A program made the position numbers and the translations under genes. Below are positions 8,506 through 17,022 of a stretch of 64,000 bases of DNA, piece after piece; the stretch's first letter is position 1, and each line of letters opens with the position of its first letter. The stretch is from M3007 sp046316495 (GTDB taxonomy: Bacteria > Bacteroidota > Bacteroidia > Chitinophagales > Saprospiraceae): NCBI GenBank assembly GCA_046316495.1, contig JBKDAM010000016.1, forward strand, positions 1 to 64,000, given 5' to 3'. The notes under the pieces are model-generated. The model was not told the DNA's origin. It made no database searches and saw only the letters and a list, made by a program, of their open reading frames with translations.

Positions 8506-10464
8506 GCCTCGAATTTTGCAGTAAAGCTTCGCTTTGGCGTCCATTTTGGATTGTAGTTCTGCTTCTCCCTTTTTCACATTCCAAATGGATGTTTCTGGGA
8601 AAATCTCGTCAGAACGCAGTTCAGCCACCACCGTTTCCCGTTTCAGGGATTGGTTATCCACCACTTCAATGGTTTCTTCAATCACTTGAAGTGCCATATA
8701 GGGTGTGATACCAGCTAGGGAGCCGCCCCCAATCATAATTTTATCCACCCCTTTTTTATTGAGCTCGACCACTTTCAAAATTGGAAGTGGTCGGGCAATC
8801 CCTTGCAGGAAGGCAAACACCTGGCCGCTGGCAAAATTGCTGGCCAAGAGCGTATTCAACATTTCTAGTTGTAAATGCTTATCGCTGACTTTCGCATCCA
8901 GCGGAAAATCTTTCTCTGCACCGCCCTCCAGGAGTTTGGACCAGATAATTTCACCCGTTTTTACGCTGATTAATTTGGCATCCACCCGGATTCCAGCATT
9001 TACTTTGGTACCTGTAATAATCGTTTCCTTGATCACCTGTGGTTTCGGTGCTGCTGGAGCTGGCGTAGTCGTAGCGGGCTTGGCGGCTGATTCACCCCGG
9101 GTCTTTGAGTCGGTGGAGGCCGGTGGAGGCGTCGCCGCGGGTTTGGTTGCAGGAGCCGGGGTAGTGCTTTTAGGCGGCTCCACGGTTTTCTCAATGGTTT
9201 TTTTGATAGGTTCTTTTTTATAGCTGTAATCTTGAATTTCTGCAGAGAGCACATAATCAGCACCAATGGTGATTCCTGCTTGCGACCCTTCATACTTGGA
9301 TTTCGAGTGGATAGCTCGCTCCGTTTCGATGTCATCGTACACTTTGCGATTCACCAAATTCAGCATTTGTGGTTTGGTGGATAAAGCACTGATTAATTTT
9401 TCTTGCAACATTCTAGCCAGTTCAGGAGATCCCTTCACCTTGTATTGAAAGGTGTCCACCAGTAAAGACGGTAAAAGCGCCTGCGCTTCTGGTGATTTAG
9501 CAGATAATGGAAACTGGCCCATCACACAGACCGGTTTTATTCCTGCTTTAAGAAGTTCAGCAATGCGTTTGCCACCATCCATTACCTTAAAAAGACGGGT
9601 ATCATAGCGGTAGCCATCTTCCCGCAGGATATAGCCGATTTTTTGCACGTGTTGGTATTCAATGCCCTCTTGAATGAACTTTTCCCCCAATTCATAGACA
9701 TCAAAAGTAGTCCCCAGTTGGGGCAAATTGAGAATTTTACTTAAATCTACCCGGACGTACTTAGCCTTTTCTTTTTTCTCTTCCACCAACGAATCGATGG
9801 TCCCTACCCCACCGAGGAGTTGGAGGTACGACTGGCTGGCATGGTTGCGAAGTTGGTCGTAAATTTTATTCAAGCCAGCGATCGAATCGGCAGCAGGGGA
9901 GTTAGCAGTAGATTCCCTGGAGTTGGAAACCAAGTGTAGGTTTTCATTGATGACCATCTTGGAAGTTGCCACCTCGGTGATGGTGATACTGACATTAGCA
10001 AAAAAGTGGTACACATTTTTAACCCGTACGATGGTGGATTTAGGATTTTTAGGATCCTGGCGGATGGTGTCTTTTTCCACAATCGATTTTAAGCGGTTGA
10101 CTTCCAGGCGGCCAAGGTATTCACAGGGAATGGATTCATTTCGGTAGGACTTAGCGATTTCCGATTTTTCCATGTAGGGTAAAATCAGTCGTACCTCGTC
10201 AAACTTTTCTTTTTTTATGGTGGCAAATGGCATGGAAGTACCGAAACCCAAGCCTTTCTGAAAAGCTTCACCAGCGGACTGAACCACACTGGTGGGGACT
10301 GATTCAACACCCACTGGGGGAAGTATGGCAATGCTTGGCTGGTTTTTTCGACCCAGGACATCGGTACCGTACGTGATAAATCCGGGAGGTCGCCCGTTGG
10401 TTTGAGCGTAGGTGGAGAGCACCAACAAAAGAATAGGAAGCGTAAGGTAAATTCGCTTTGTCAT
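8500..10464 (-). CDS. Large CsgG-like exported protein with Pro/Ala-rich linker
   Basis: A 654-residue protein with a signal peptide (MTKRIYLTLP to TYAQT). The segment around GADYVLSAEIQDYSY and the flanking residues match the CsgG/FlgT-like fold (an alpha/beta unit that follows 'variable-name' RxA/DD helices). A Pro/Ala/Thr-rich stretch at about residues 421-475 interrupts the domain. The last 100 residues (from GGGSLAGITPYMALQVIEE) resemble the C-terminus of the shorter CsgG-like protein encoded just upstream. CsgG family proteins form outer-membrane secretion pores or periplasmic assembly factors; this one has no lipobox, so it is more likely periplasmic. It is the last gene of a five-gene operon, 62 bp after its predecessor. 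Specific function unknown. Confidence 0.7.
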   Translation of the reverse strand: MTKRIYLTLPILLLVLSTYAQTNGRPPGFITYGTDVLGRKNQPSIAILPPVGVESVPTSVVQSAGEAFQKGLGFGTSMPFATIKKEKFDEVRLILPYMEKSEIAKSYRNESIPCEYLGRLEVNRLKSIVEKDTIRQDPKNPKSTIVRVKNVYHFFANVSITITEVATSKMVINENLHLVSNSRESTANSPAADSIAGLNKIYDQLRNHASQSYLQLLGGVGTIDSLVEEKKEKAKYVRVDLSKILNLPQLGTTFDVYELGEKFIQEGIEYQHVQKIGYILREDGYRYDTRLFKVMDGGKRIAELLKAGIKPVCVMGQFPLSAKSPEAQALLPSLLVDTFQYKVKGSPELARMLQEKLISALSTKPQMLNLVNRKVYDDIETERAIHSKSKYEGSQAGITIGADYVLSAEIQDYSYKKEPIKKTIEKTVEPPKSTTPAPATKPAATPPPASTDSKTRGESAAKPATTTPAPAAPKPQVIKETIITGTKVNAGIRVDAKLISVKTGEIIWSKLLEGGAEKDFPLDAKVSDKHLQLEMLNTLLASNFASGQVFAFLQGIARPLPILKVVELNKKGVDKIMIGGGSLAGITPYMALQVIEETIEVVDNQSLKRETVVAELRSDEIFPETSIWNVKKGEAELQSKMDAKAKLYCKIRGL

Positions 10465-10526
10465 GACAAGGTGTACAATGAGTGGCTAATGCTGGTTTTA
10501 GGAGGTTTTATTCTTTTAAAAGAGCC

Positions 10527-11342
10527 CTATTTCGTTTTTATCCGGGCATACAACTTTCTTTTTTCGTTGAAGGCCAGTCGGAGTTCCTTCTTGCCTTTCT
10601 TTTCTTTCAGAATGGAGAAATTACCATTTTCTACTTTTTCCACCTTCATTTCTGCCACCTGGATATCGCGTTCAATTTCCAGGCTATCCACTACTTCGGA
10701 AGTGGTGTAAAAAACTTCCAGCACCATATCCTTTCGAATTCCTCTGGTACTTCCTGCGGCCATCAAGACTTTATCAACGCTTTTTTCATCTTCCTCGAGG
10801 GCTCGGACGATGGTGTAGCGATCTTTAGCCAGCCATCGACCCAAGATTTCGGACATGGTTTTGCGGACCTTACTGGTGGTATACCCAGAGGGCAGTCCTG
10901 TTCCCCCTGAAATAAACCCTTCTTTGAGGTTACATTCTCCTCCCTCCACTTTAACTGCGGTTTCCACGCTGGTGATCTCCAGGGACAGCAATCCAGTTTT
11001 ACCGTTCATTTTTCCGGTTAAGATGTATTCAGCGCCGACCGCTCTTCCTTGTTCCACTACTTTCCCGTCGATAAATGATTCCGATTTTTGGAGTTGGCGT
11101 TCGGATTCCAATTCTTTGATGGCATCCCGGTCAACAACGGAGAATCGACCGGAGGCCAATAGGGCGCGCAGGGCCGCTCCTCTACAATCCACCATATATT
11201 GGTCGTATTTTTTGCCGAGGGTATCGTGGGTAAATGGGGCAACCCAAATACTGTTTTTGTTGATTTGGGCGGAGAGTGTGCTGGTGAACAAGACGAACAG
11301 CAAACCGACACCTGACTTTATAATATTAGGAGTATAAGACAT
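10527..11342 (-). CDS. CsgG-like periplasmic protein
   Basis: A 271-residue protein started at the ATG at 11342 (a TTG two codons upstream is less likely). After a signal peptide ending near LSAQIN it shows the CsgG-family core: an alpha/beta start (WVAPF), FSVVDRDAIKELESERQLQ, then GRAVGAEYILTGKM, which is the standard CsgG/LpoB pattern. Residues about 190-271 form a beta-rich tail shared with the next gene product. No lipobox is present. It sits 12 bp after the LPP20-like gene. CsgG relatives assemble curli pores or activate penicillin-binding proteins, but no CsgA, CsgE or CsgF gene is in the window, so a curli role is not supported. Confidence 0.78.
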   Translation of the reverse strand: MSYTPNIIKSGVGLLFVLFTSTLSAQINKNSIWVAPFTHDTLGKKYDQYMVDCRGAALRALLASGRFSVVDRDAIKELESERQLQKSESFIDGKVVEQGRAVGAEYILTGKMNGKTGLLSLEITSVETAVKVEGGECNLKEGFISGGTGLPSGYTTSKVRKTMSEILGRWLAKDRYTIVRALEEDEKSVDKVLMAAGSTRGIRKDMVLEVFYTTSEVVDSLEIERDIQVAEMKVEKVENGNFSILKEKKGKKELRLAFNEKRKLYARIKTK

Positions 11343-11354
11343 GAACAAACTGTT

Positions 11355-12275
11355 TTAGCGACCGATAAGGTCCAGTGCGTTATTCGATTTTAGCCAATTC
11401 AGGCTGATTGCTGTCAAGGCATTCCAACGGGCTTTTTCTACTTCTGCTCCGGTGGCCCACATTTGAAATAGCCAATTCCATTGTTCTTTGCGTTCCGCAT
11501 CCAGACGAGCTTCCATTCCCTGAATGGTTGCTTTCACTTGAGGGGCACAGGGAGCAGCGGCATCGACCTTGCTGAGTAGTTGGAGTGCCTCCACAAATCG
11601 GTTTGCTGCTGCAGCCGCTTCCGCTTGTTGGACAATGTTGCCACACAGCCGCGCCTGTTCCAGCTCGAAGGCCTGTTGCCGGAGAGCTGCCGTGCTGGTA
11701 TAGCAACCCGTTTCTACGGGCACCGCATGCAGGTGCGCGACCGCAGCCGCGTAGTTTCGTTTTTCTACTTGATCGCTGGCAACAGCCTTTATCCTAGCAC
11801 AATTATCTTCGTAATATTGGTCAATCAGCTGATCCATCTTTAATAACTCTTTCACCGCCATACTTTTTTTATTTCGAAGCTGTTGGACAGCCCTTTGAAT
11901 CGCCTCGGAGCGAGTCTTCCCGCTTCCGGTGACTACCAGATCAAAACTGCCTAGAATTTCGGTAGATACCAGGTTTTTGACTTGTACATTCAAATTCACT
12001 TTAGCCGTTTGTAGCGTTTTCATTCCTTCTGTTTTGCCTTCCTCCAGCAAACTCAGTGCAGGGATTAGTCCGAAGAGGGAAAAACTTCCGCTTGCAGTCC
12101 CAGCCGCGGGCAGCATTCCGATCAGGAACCGTTCAGCTTCCTCTCCATGCCCCCGTTCAATGGGCGCATTATAGACGGTTCGAGCAACCTGATATGCTTG
12201 TTTCGCAGCCGTCTGCGCCTGCATCCAACCTGAAAACAGCGAAAAAACCAATAATAATGGGAATGAACGAATCAT
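11355..12275 (-). CDS. Exported LPP20-like/helical repeat protein
   Basis: A 306-residue protein with a signal peptide ending near GWMQAQ. Residues about 85-135 resemble the LPP20/ARS-type unit (VVTGSGKTRSEAIQRAV), the same theme as the first gene of the operon. The C-terminal half is Ala/Gln-rich and helical (RNYAAAVAHLHAVP, RFVEALQLLSKVDA), like degenerate TPRs, with cysteine pairs. It is 7 bp after the DUF6175-like gene and 12 bp before the CsgG-like gene. Probably periplasmic; biochemical role unknown. Confidence 0.68.
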   Translation of the reverse strand: MIRSFPLLLVFSLFSGWMQAQTAAKQAYQVARTVYNAPIERGHGEEAERFLIGMLPAAGTASGSFSLFGLIPALSLLEEGKTEGMKTLQTAKVNLNVQVKNLVSTEILGSFDLVVTGSGKTRSEAIQRAVQQLRNKKSMAVKELLKMDQLIDQYYEDNCARIKAVASDQVEKRNYAAAVAHLHAVPVETGCYTSTAALRQQAFELEQARLCGNIVQQAEAAAAANRFVEALQLLSKVDAAAPCAPQVKATIQGMEARLDAERKEQWNWLFQMWATGAEVEKARWNALTAISLNWLKSNNALDLIGR

Positions 12276-12282
12276 AAGTTGC

Positions 12283-13170
12283 TCAATTAATAGTAATAAA
12301 TAATTTGTTGCCCTGAATATCGCGGGTAGATTCTAGTCCTAGCCCTTTTAAAAACTGCCGAAATTCGGAGGCAAATTTGGAAATACGGTAGTTGTTTCCT
12401 TTTTCATCTTTAAATGGCACGCGCAACTCATCTACCAACATTTTAGTAGAGGTCACCCCTTGGGTATGGAAATAGCCTTTATAAGCATTTTTTTCTAACC
12501 ACTGTTCGATTTGATCTGAGAGTATCTCGCCCGAATCGCCCACTTCGGCATCCATATCTACCGTTGAACCCTCGGCGAAGGTGATGCTCATGGTTGCAAT
12601 TCGGCCATTTTGTACAATTTCGTCGAACTTGGATTGTAAGGTATTCAAAAATTCTTCGACCAAGCCTTCACAGGCCTTTTCAGTGAGTTTCTCGTAATTT
12701 TCGGAATAGAATTTTGGAGAAGTTTTTACTTTATTGGACAAAGAGAAACCGGAGAAGGCGTCGTAGGCGGTGACAATGACGGTCACACTATTTCCTCCGG
12801 AAGACCGATTAATGGTAGCCTCTGTTTCAATATAAATATCGGCACCAGAGAGCTCAATGATCTCTTGTTTGAGGGAAGTTCTATTTTCCAGCTCCATTGC
12901 TTTATCGTTGTTGAGCTGTTTCACCCGCGCGCGAAAATCAATGGTATTAAAGCCTCGGTTATCAAATCCCTCCTTGACTTTGGACACTGCTACCCGCAGG
13001 TTGATATCGCTTTCCAGGATGGTGCGCATATCCTGGCTTTCCTTTACAAAAGGAATAACCATAATGGTGGGTTGGATGTTTTTGGCAGGGGTAGGCGCGC
13101 TTTCTTGAGCAAAGAGCTTTCCAGAAAAAAGCAACAGTGCTGATAGGCAAAAGGAAAAGGTGTTGTTCAT
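12283..13170 (-). CDS. DUF6175-like exported protein
   Basis: A 295-residue protein with a signal peptide ending near LFAQES. The body reads like the Bacteroidota DUF6175 family: QPTIMVIPFVKE near the start, INLRVAVSKVKEGFDNRGF, a GADIYIETEA segment, and a C-terminus finishing in GNKLFITIN. The beginning has the same IMVIPF-type beta strand that opens CsgG-like folds, which suggests a common fold with its neighbours. Domain name is from memory of the family and not checked. It is second in the operon, 6 bp after the lipoprotein gene. Function unknown. Confidence 0.78.
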   Translation of the reverse strand: MNNTFSFCLSALLLFSGKLFAQESAPTPAKNIQPTIMVIPFVKESQDMRTILESDINLRVAVSKVKEGFDNRGFNTIDFRARVKQLNNDKAMELENRTSLKQEIIELSGADIYIETEATINRSSGGNSVTVIVTAYDAFSGFSLSNKVKTSPKFYSENYEKLTEKACEGLVEEFLNTLQSKFDEIVQNGRIATMSITFAEGSTVDMDAEVGDSGEILSDQIEQWLEKNAYKGYFHTQGVTSTKMLVDELRVPFKDEKGNNYRISKFASEFRQFLKGLGLESTRDIQGNKLFITIN

Positions 13171-13176
13171 AGAAAA

Positions 13177-13635
13177 TTAATAACCGAATTTTCGAATAAT
13201 TTGGTGACTCTCCAGATCTCTACGGAGACTGGTCACATCAATTTTGAGGTAGTTTTGAACATTTTCGCCGGAACGAACCTGTGGCCGGAAGGCTGAATTG
13301 GGTTCCGAGTGCATCATGAAGCGTTTATAACCCGCTTCATCCAGTAGTTCAGTGAAGTATCGCTTGTGTTTTGCCTGTGCCTTATCACCATCCGGGACCA
13401 TGGGCAGGTTGTATTGAGAGCCTGGAATGCCCTTGAACAGCAAGTTGTAAAAGGCATTTCGCTCCGCATTTTCAATTGCAGCCTTTTTAGTGGCACCGTA
13501 GCCAGCAGCGCTGACCTGGATAGTACCTGGCTCTTGACTACCGATGTAGTTAACTTCACCAGTGACGATTTTAGAGGAATTGCAGGCCATTAAGGCAGAA
13601 AGAACGACAGCAGCAAGGAGGTATTGTACCTTCAT
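13177..13635 (-). CDS. LPP20-like lipoprotein, first gene of the CsgG/DUF6175 operon
   Basis: A 152-residue lipoprotein from the ATG at 13635, chosen because it places a lipobox (LMAC, Cys18) right after the hydrophobic core; the longer open frame adds 16 non-conserved residues and runs through the promoter. The stretch GYGATKKAAIENAERNAF followed by LLFKGIPGS is the LPP20-family pattern (a small alpha/beta unit). Likely anchored to the outer membrane, where it could tether the other exported products of the operon. A consensus -7 box lies 17 nt upstream. Function unknown. Confidence 0.8.
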   Translation of the reverse strand: MKVQYLLAAVVLSALMACNSSKIVTGEVNYIGSQEPGTIQVSAAGYGATKKAAIENAERNAFYNLLFKGIPGSQYNLPMVPDGDKAQAKHKRYFTELLDEAGYKRFMMHSEPNSAFRPQVRSGENVQNYLKIDVTSLRRDLESHQIIRKFGY

Positions 13636-13651
13636 ATGAAATAATTTGCTG

Positions 13652-13659
13652 CAAAGATA
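13652..13659 (-). promoter_or_regulatory. -7 promoter box of the CsgG/DUF6175 operon
   Basis: TATCTTTG on the minus strand, perfect to the TAnnTTTG consensus, 16 nt before the lipoprotein ATG. The hairpin at 13660-13690 occupies the position where the -33 element would be, so transcription from upstream and initiation here overlap physically. Confidence 0.75.
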
Positions 13660-13690
13660 CATTCCGGCAGTAGCTGATACCACCGGAATG
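13660..13690 (-). terminator. Hairpin between TonB receptor gene and the downstream operon
   Basis: Minus-strand RNA can form a 13-bp stem (CATTCCGG...CCGGAATG outside, two G-U pairs, then GTA/TAC) with a 5-nt loop. The two G-U positions are A-C mismatches on the other strand, which argues that it works as RNA on the minus strand, at the 3' end of the receptor transcript. There is no T run, so it may be an RNA stabiliser or an operator rather than a classical terminator. Confidence 0.5.
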
Positions 13691-13717
13691 CATATTAAAT
13701 ATATTTTTAACTAACTA

Positions 13718-16021
13718 TTACAGTTCCATCCTCCAGCTTAAATTGGGAATTAAACCCAGCTGATACTTGGTTTCTACTTGTTGGGTGACGGGATCGTAGT
13801 ACCGGTAAGCAATATTTTGGTGCATGGTTAAGTTCTGAAATTCGAGGGCAAAAGTGGTATTTCGAACTCTTCTAAGGCTTTTTTTCCAATACAACCGACC
13901 ATCTACTCTAAAATAAGGGTTATTTTTTTCCGTATATCCATTCGTGTATATAAACACGGTGGTTTGACTTTGGACGGAGGCAGCGTTATCAATGGGCAAT
14001 GCCCGGGTACCACCCATAAACACCGCCCGGCCATTCACCCCAAAATGGCGGAAGATCCCGCTTTTCTTTTCCTTCCGCTTCCACTCCTTACCTGCCAGCA
14101 AATTAGCTACCTGGCCTACCTCCCATCGGCTAGACCGCAAGACTTCATCAGAGCCACTCACCCTCGATTGTAGCAATGTGAGGTTGGTATTTGCAAACCA
14201 GCCGTCCGCAAAGCGGCGGTTCACCATCAGTTCTAATCCAGTATTGAAGGCTTTTCCATTCCGAACTGGGTTGGAGAGGTCCAGTGTCTCTGTTTCATTG
14301 AAATGGCTGTAGGCATCCCGGGTCAAACCGTCCACTACAATATTGGTCACTTGTTGGTGAAAGGCCTCAGCACTAAACTCCCATTGTACCTCCGGCTGAA
14401 ACCGATACCTCAGTCCGAGGTTGCGGGCATGGATCAAATCTCCGTTTATGCTGGCCCTCCATTGGGCGTCAAACTGACTGTAGGCCGCGGCAGAAAAAAC
14501 AACTTGGTGGGCAGAAGCTGGCCGCCAGGCCAACTGCAGCCTAGGATCCAAGGAATACCTCAAGGGAGTGCCGATCGGGTTAATTCCAGCTGTCGCCTGA
14601 AGCCGACCACCCAGAAGACTGAACTCGGATGCCAGCCAAGCCTGAGTGACCTGCTGGGTCAATTGACTGCTGTAGATGGAAACGAAAAGATCATCCCCTA
14701 CCCTGGATAAATTGCGCAAAAGATAAGCAGTAGACTGCGCCCCCATAAGCCAGGAAAGGCGATTGGAAGACCTCAACTTTCCTGAAAAATGCAAGCTGAA
14801 ACGCCCTTGATCTTGTAAATCGGATTGTAAAAAAGCGGAGGACACCTGGGAGCGGCTGTTTTCTTGAGTAGAAAAGGCAGTGCCGATTTTATAGGAAAAC
14901 TCATCTCCGACAAAACCATAATAAGTGGCACCTCCAATACCCGTCCGGGAAGTAAAATCAATCTTGAACTGGTCTTTGTAAACCGCCACCGAATCGGGTG
15001 GAGTGAAAAGATTCTCCGAATTCCCGGCCAGCACAAATACCGACAAATAATCTTTTTTTCGAAATGGGAAGTTCAGGTGCAAGGCCAAATCCTGAAAAGT
15101 AATCTGCTCTCCTCCAAACGAAACCCCTAGTTTCCCCAAAATACCGACCGTCGAATACCGGTAGTTAAACAAATAGGAGGCACCTTTCTTTTTTTTACTC
15201 AGAGGGCCTTCTGCCGAGATATCCATACCAATAAGCCCCGCCTGAATCGTTTGCTCGTGCTGTTGGTTGTTGCCCTTTCGCAATTGCAAATCCATCATTC
15301 CTGCCACCCCATCATTGTACCCAACCGAACCAGCACCCGTAATCAATGCCGAATGGTCAATCATCTGGGCAGATAACATCAGAACACCACCACTGGACAA
15401 CGACGGCCGATCAGAAAAAGTACCCGCGTTGGGCAGGTGATTGGGATTCACCACATCCAAGCCCTGCAAGCGCCAACGTACCCAGGAAGGGTTGTTTCCA
15501 CGGATACTCATGCTATTGGTACCATCATCGGTCTGCACCACCCCAGGAGCCATGGCAGCCAATCGAGCCGGATCAAAATAGGTCATGGGGTAATTCAATG
15601 TTTGTTCCCTAGACAAAGGAAGCTCTCCAATGGGAGACCGGTCTCGAAAGGGCCTGGATTCTACAATATCTACACAGGTAAGGGCAGCCTCGGGAAGTTC
15701 CATTGGACTCAGCAGCACCTCGAGCACCCGCTCCTTGCCTGCCACTAATTGAATTTCAAGAATAGTAAAAGATTGATAGCCACTCGCCTGCACCGTTAGC
15801 CAGCCAACTCCTGGACGCGGAGCTTCGATACGGAACTCCGAATCACCCATTTGGGCAACTACACGATCGTTGGACGTGTAGTAAAAAACCAGTTCAGCTC
15901 CCGGTAGCGGTTGCAGGGTATTCTTGTCAAGCACCGCGCCTCTGAGCGCTTGAGCCTGAACACTTGTTTGGGAAAGTCCCAAAAAAAGCAGGAAAAGCAG
16001 GTACGTATAGTTTCGAATCAT
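13718..16021 (-). CDS. TonB-dependent outer-membrane receptor with carboxypeptidase-regulatory-like domain
   Basis: A 767-residue precursor with a signal peptide ending near VQAQA. Residues about 25-110 are a CarboxypepD_reg-like/Ig-like domain (LRGAVLDKNTLQPLPGAELV). The plug follows (about 135-245; SMSIRGNNPSWVRWRLQGLDVVNP), then a C-terminal 22-strand barrel ending in a terminal aromatic/hydrophobic strand (LIPNLSWRMEL). Such receptors import scarce nutrients (siderophores, vitamins, oligosaccharides) powered by TonB. No SusD partner is adjacent, so this is not an obvious polysaccharide-utilisation pair. Substrate unknown. It is just upstream of the exported operon on the same strand but separated by a hairpin and a promoter. 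Confidence 0.9.
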   Translation of the reverse strand: MIRNYTYLLFLLFLGLSQTSVQAQALRGAVLDKNTLQPLPGAELVFYYTSNDRVVAQMGDSEFRIEAPRPGVGWLTVQASGYQSFTILEIQLVAGKERVLEVLLSPMELPEAALTCVDIVESRPFRDRSPIGELPLSREQTLNYPMTYFDPARLAAMAPGVVQTDDGTNSMSIRGNNPSWVRWRLQGLDVVNPNHLPNAGTFSDRPSLSSGGVLMLSAQMIDHSALITGAGSVGYNDGVAGMMDLQLRKGNNQQHEQTIQAGLIGMDISAEGPLSKKKKGASYLFNYRYSTVGILGKLGVSFGGEQITFQDLALHLNFPFRKKDYLSVFVLAGNSENLFTPPDSVAVYKDQFKIDFTSRTGIGGATYYGFVGDEFSYKIGTAFSTQENSRSQVSSAFLQSDLQDQGRFSLHFSGKLRSSNRLSWLMGAQSTAYLLRNLSRVGDDLFVSIYSSQLTQQVTQAWLASEFSLLGGRLQATAGINPIGTPLRYSLDPRLQLAWRPASAHQVVFSAAAYSQFDAQWRASINGDLIHARNLGLRYRFQPEVQWEFSAEAFHQQVTNIVVDGLTRDAYSHFNETETLDLSNPVRNGKAFNTGLELMVNRRFADGWFANTNLTLLQSRVSGSDEVLRSSRWEVGQVANLLAGKEWKRKEKKSGIFRHFGVNGRAVFMGGTRALPIDNAASVQSQTTVFIYTNGYTEKNNPYFRVDGRLYWKKSLRRVRNTTFALEFQNLTMHQNIAYRYYDPVTQQVETKYQLGLIPNLSWRMEL

Positions 16022-16206
16022 ATTTTAAGTTTTGTGCTAAACAAAATTCTATTCAAACCGTTGCGCAAAGATCTTAAAAACGCAAGTAGATGACTTTTTA
16101 AAGCTTTAAATGGTGCAAGTAAAACTCCTTATTTTGAAATTTTCTAAATTGAAAAAAAATAGCCTCGAAAAGCCGGATAAAATTCAGTTCTTAACGTTCT
16201 GAGTAG

Positions 16207-16214
16207 TAGGTTTG
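16207..16214 (+). promoter_or_regulatory. -7 promoter box candidate of sdhCAB
   Basis: TAGGTTTG fits TAnnTTTG and is 72 nt before the sdhC ATG, in the 265-bp gap between divergent genes. The rest of the gap has no gene. Confidence 0.55.
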
Positions 16215-16286
16215 CAGCGAAAACGTGACCCGTTTCTGACAAACGGCACATCTTATTTCATAACAGTAATAAAGCACTGACTATCA

Positions 16287-16976
16287 ATGAGTTGGTTTAC
16301 CAAGTTTTTAAGTTCGTCCATCGGTCAAAAGTGGATCATGGCTTTGACCGGATTATTTTTGATGCTGTTTCTGGTGATACACCTGATTGGCAATTTGCAA
16401 CTATTAAAGGATGACGGTGGGGAAGCGTTCAATACCTACGCGTTTTTCATGACGCACAATCCGCTCATCAAGTTTGTTTCTATTTCGCTTTATCTGTTTA
16501 TCCTGTGGCACGCCGTTCAAGGCATTCGCTTGTGGCGGAGCAACCAGGCAGCGCGCGGCAGCCGGGGTTATGCGGTAAACTATGCTCGTTCCTCCGAGGT
16601 TTCCTCCAGGAATATGGCTTGGTTCGGTATTGTCATCTTTGTTTTCCTCCTGCTGCACTTGTACCAGTTTTGGTTAAAGATGAAGTTGGGCGTTTTGCCG
16701 CCTGCCGAAGTGGCAGCTTATGACCATCCGGTACAGAACCTTTACTTGCCGGTAAAAGAGGCGTTCTCGAATATTTACTACGTCTTGTTTTATGTGGTTT
16801 CCATGGTGGTGGTAGGTTTTCACCTTTGGCATGGCTTCTGGTCGTCTTTCCAGACCGTTGGCATCAACCACCCGAGGTACAACGGACTTATTAAATCGGT
16901 CGGATATGCGTATGCGGTACTCATGGCAGTTGGATTTTCCATCATTCCAGTGTACATGTATTTTGTCCAACAATAA
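16287..16976 (+). CDS. sdhC: Succinate dehydrogenase/fumarate reductase cytochrome b subunit
   Basis: A 229-residue integral membrane protein with about five hydrophobic helices and several histidines in or near helices (HLIGN, LFILWHAVQG, FLLLHLYQFW, GFHLWHGFW) suited to bind two b hemes. This is the single-subunit type-B membrane anchor of Bacteroidota complex II, which passes electrons between the quinone pool and the iron-sulfur subunit. First gene of sdhCAB; the flavoprotein gene starts 46 bp downstream. Confidence 0.95.
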   Translation: MSWFTKFLSSSIGQKWIMALTGLFLMLFLVIHLIGNLQLLKDDGGEAFNTYAFFMTHNPLIKFVSISLYLFILWHAVQGIRLWRSNQAARGSRGYAVNYARSSEVSSRNMAWFGIVIFVFLLLHLYQFWLKMKLGVLPPAEVAAYDHPVQNLYLPVKEAFSNIYYVLFYVVSMVVVGFHLWHGFWSSFQTVGINHPRYNGLIKSVGYAYAVLMAVGFSIIPVYMYFVQQ

Positions 16977-17022
16977 CTTTTAACTATTCAGCATCGCCTC
17001 AGGGCGAAAAATAATATTCAAT

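Noticed and set aside
10527..13635. Curli biogenesis operon
   Set aside because: CsgG-like genes are present, but no curlin repeat protein, CsgE or CsgF is in the window.
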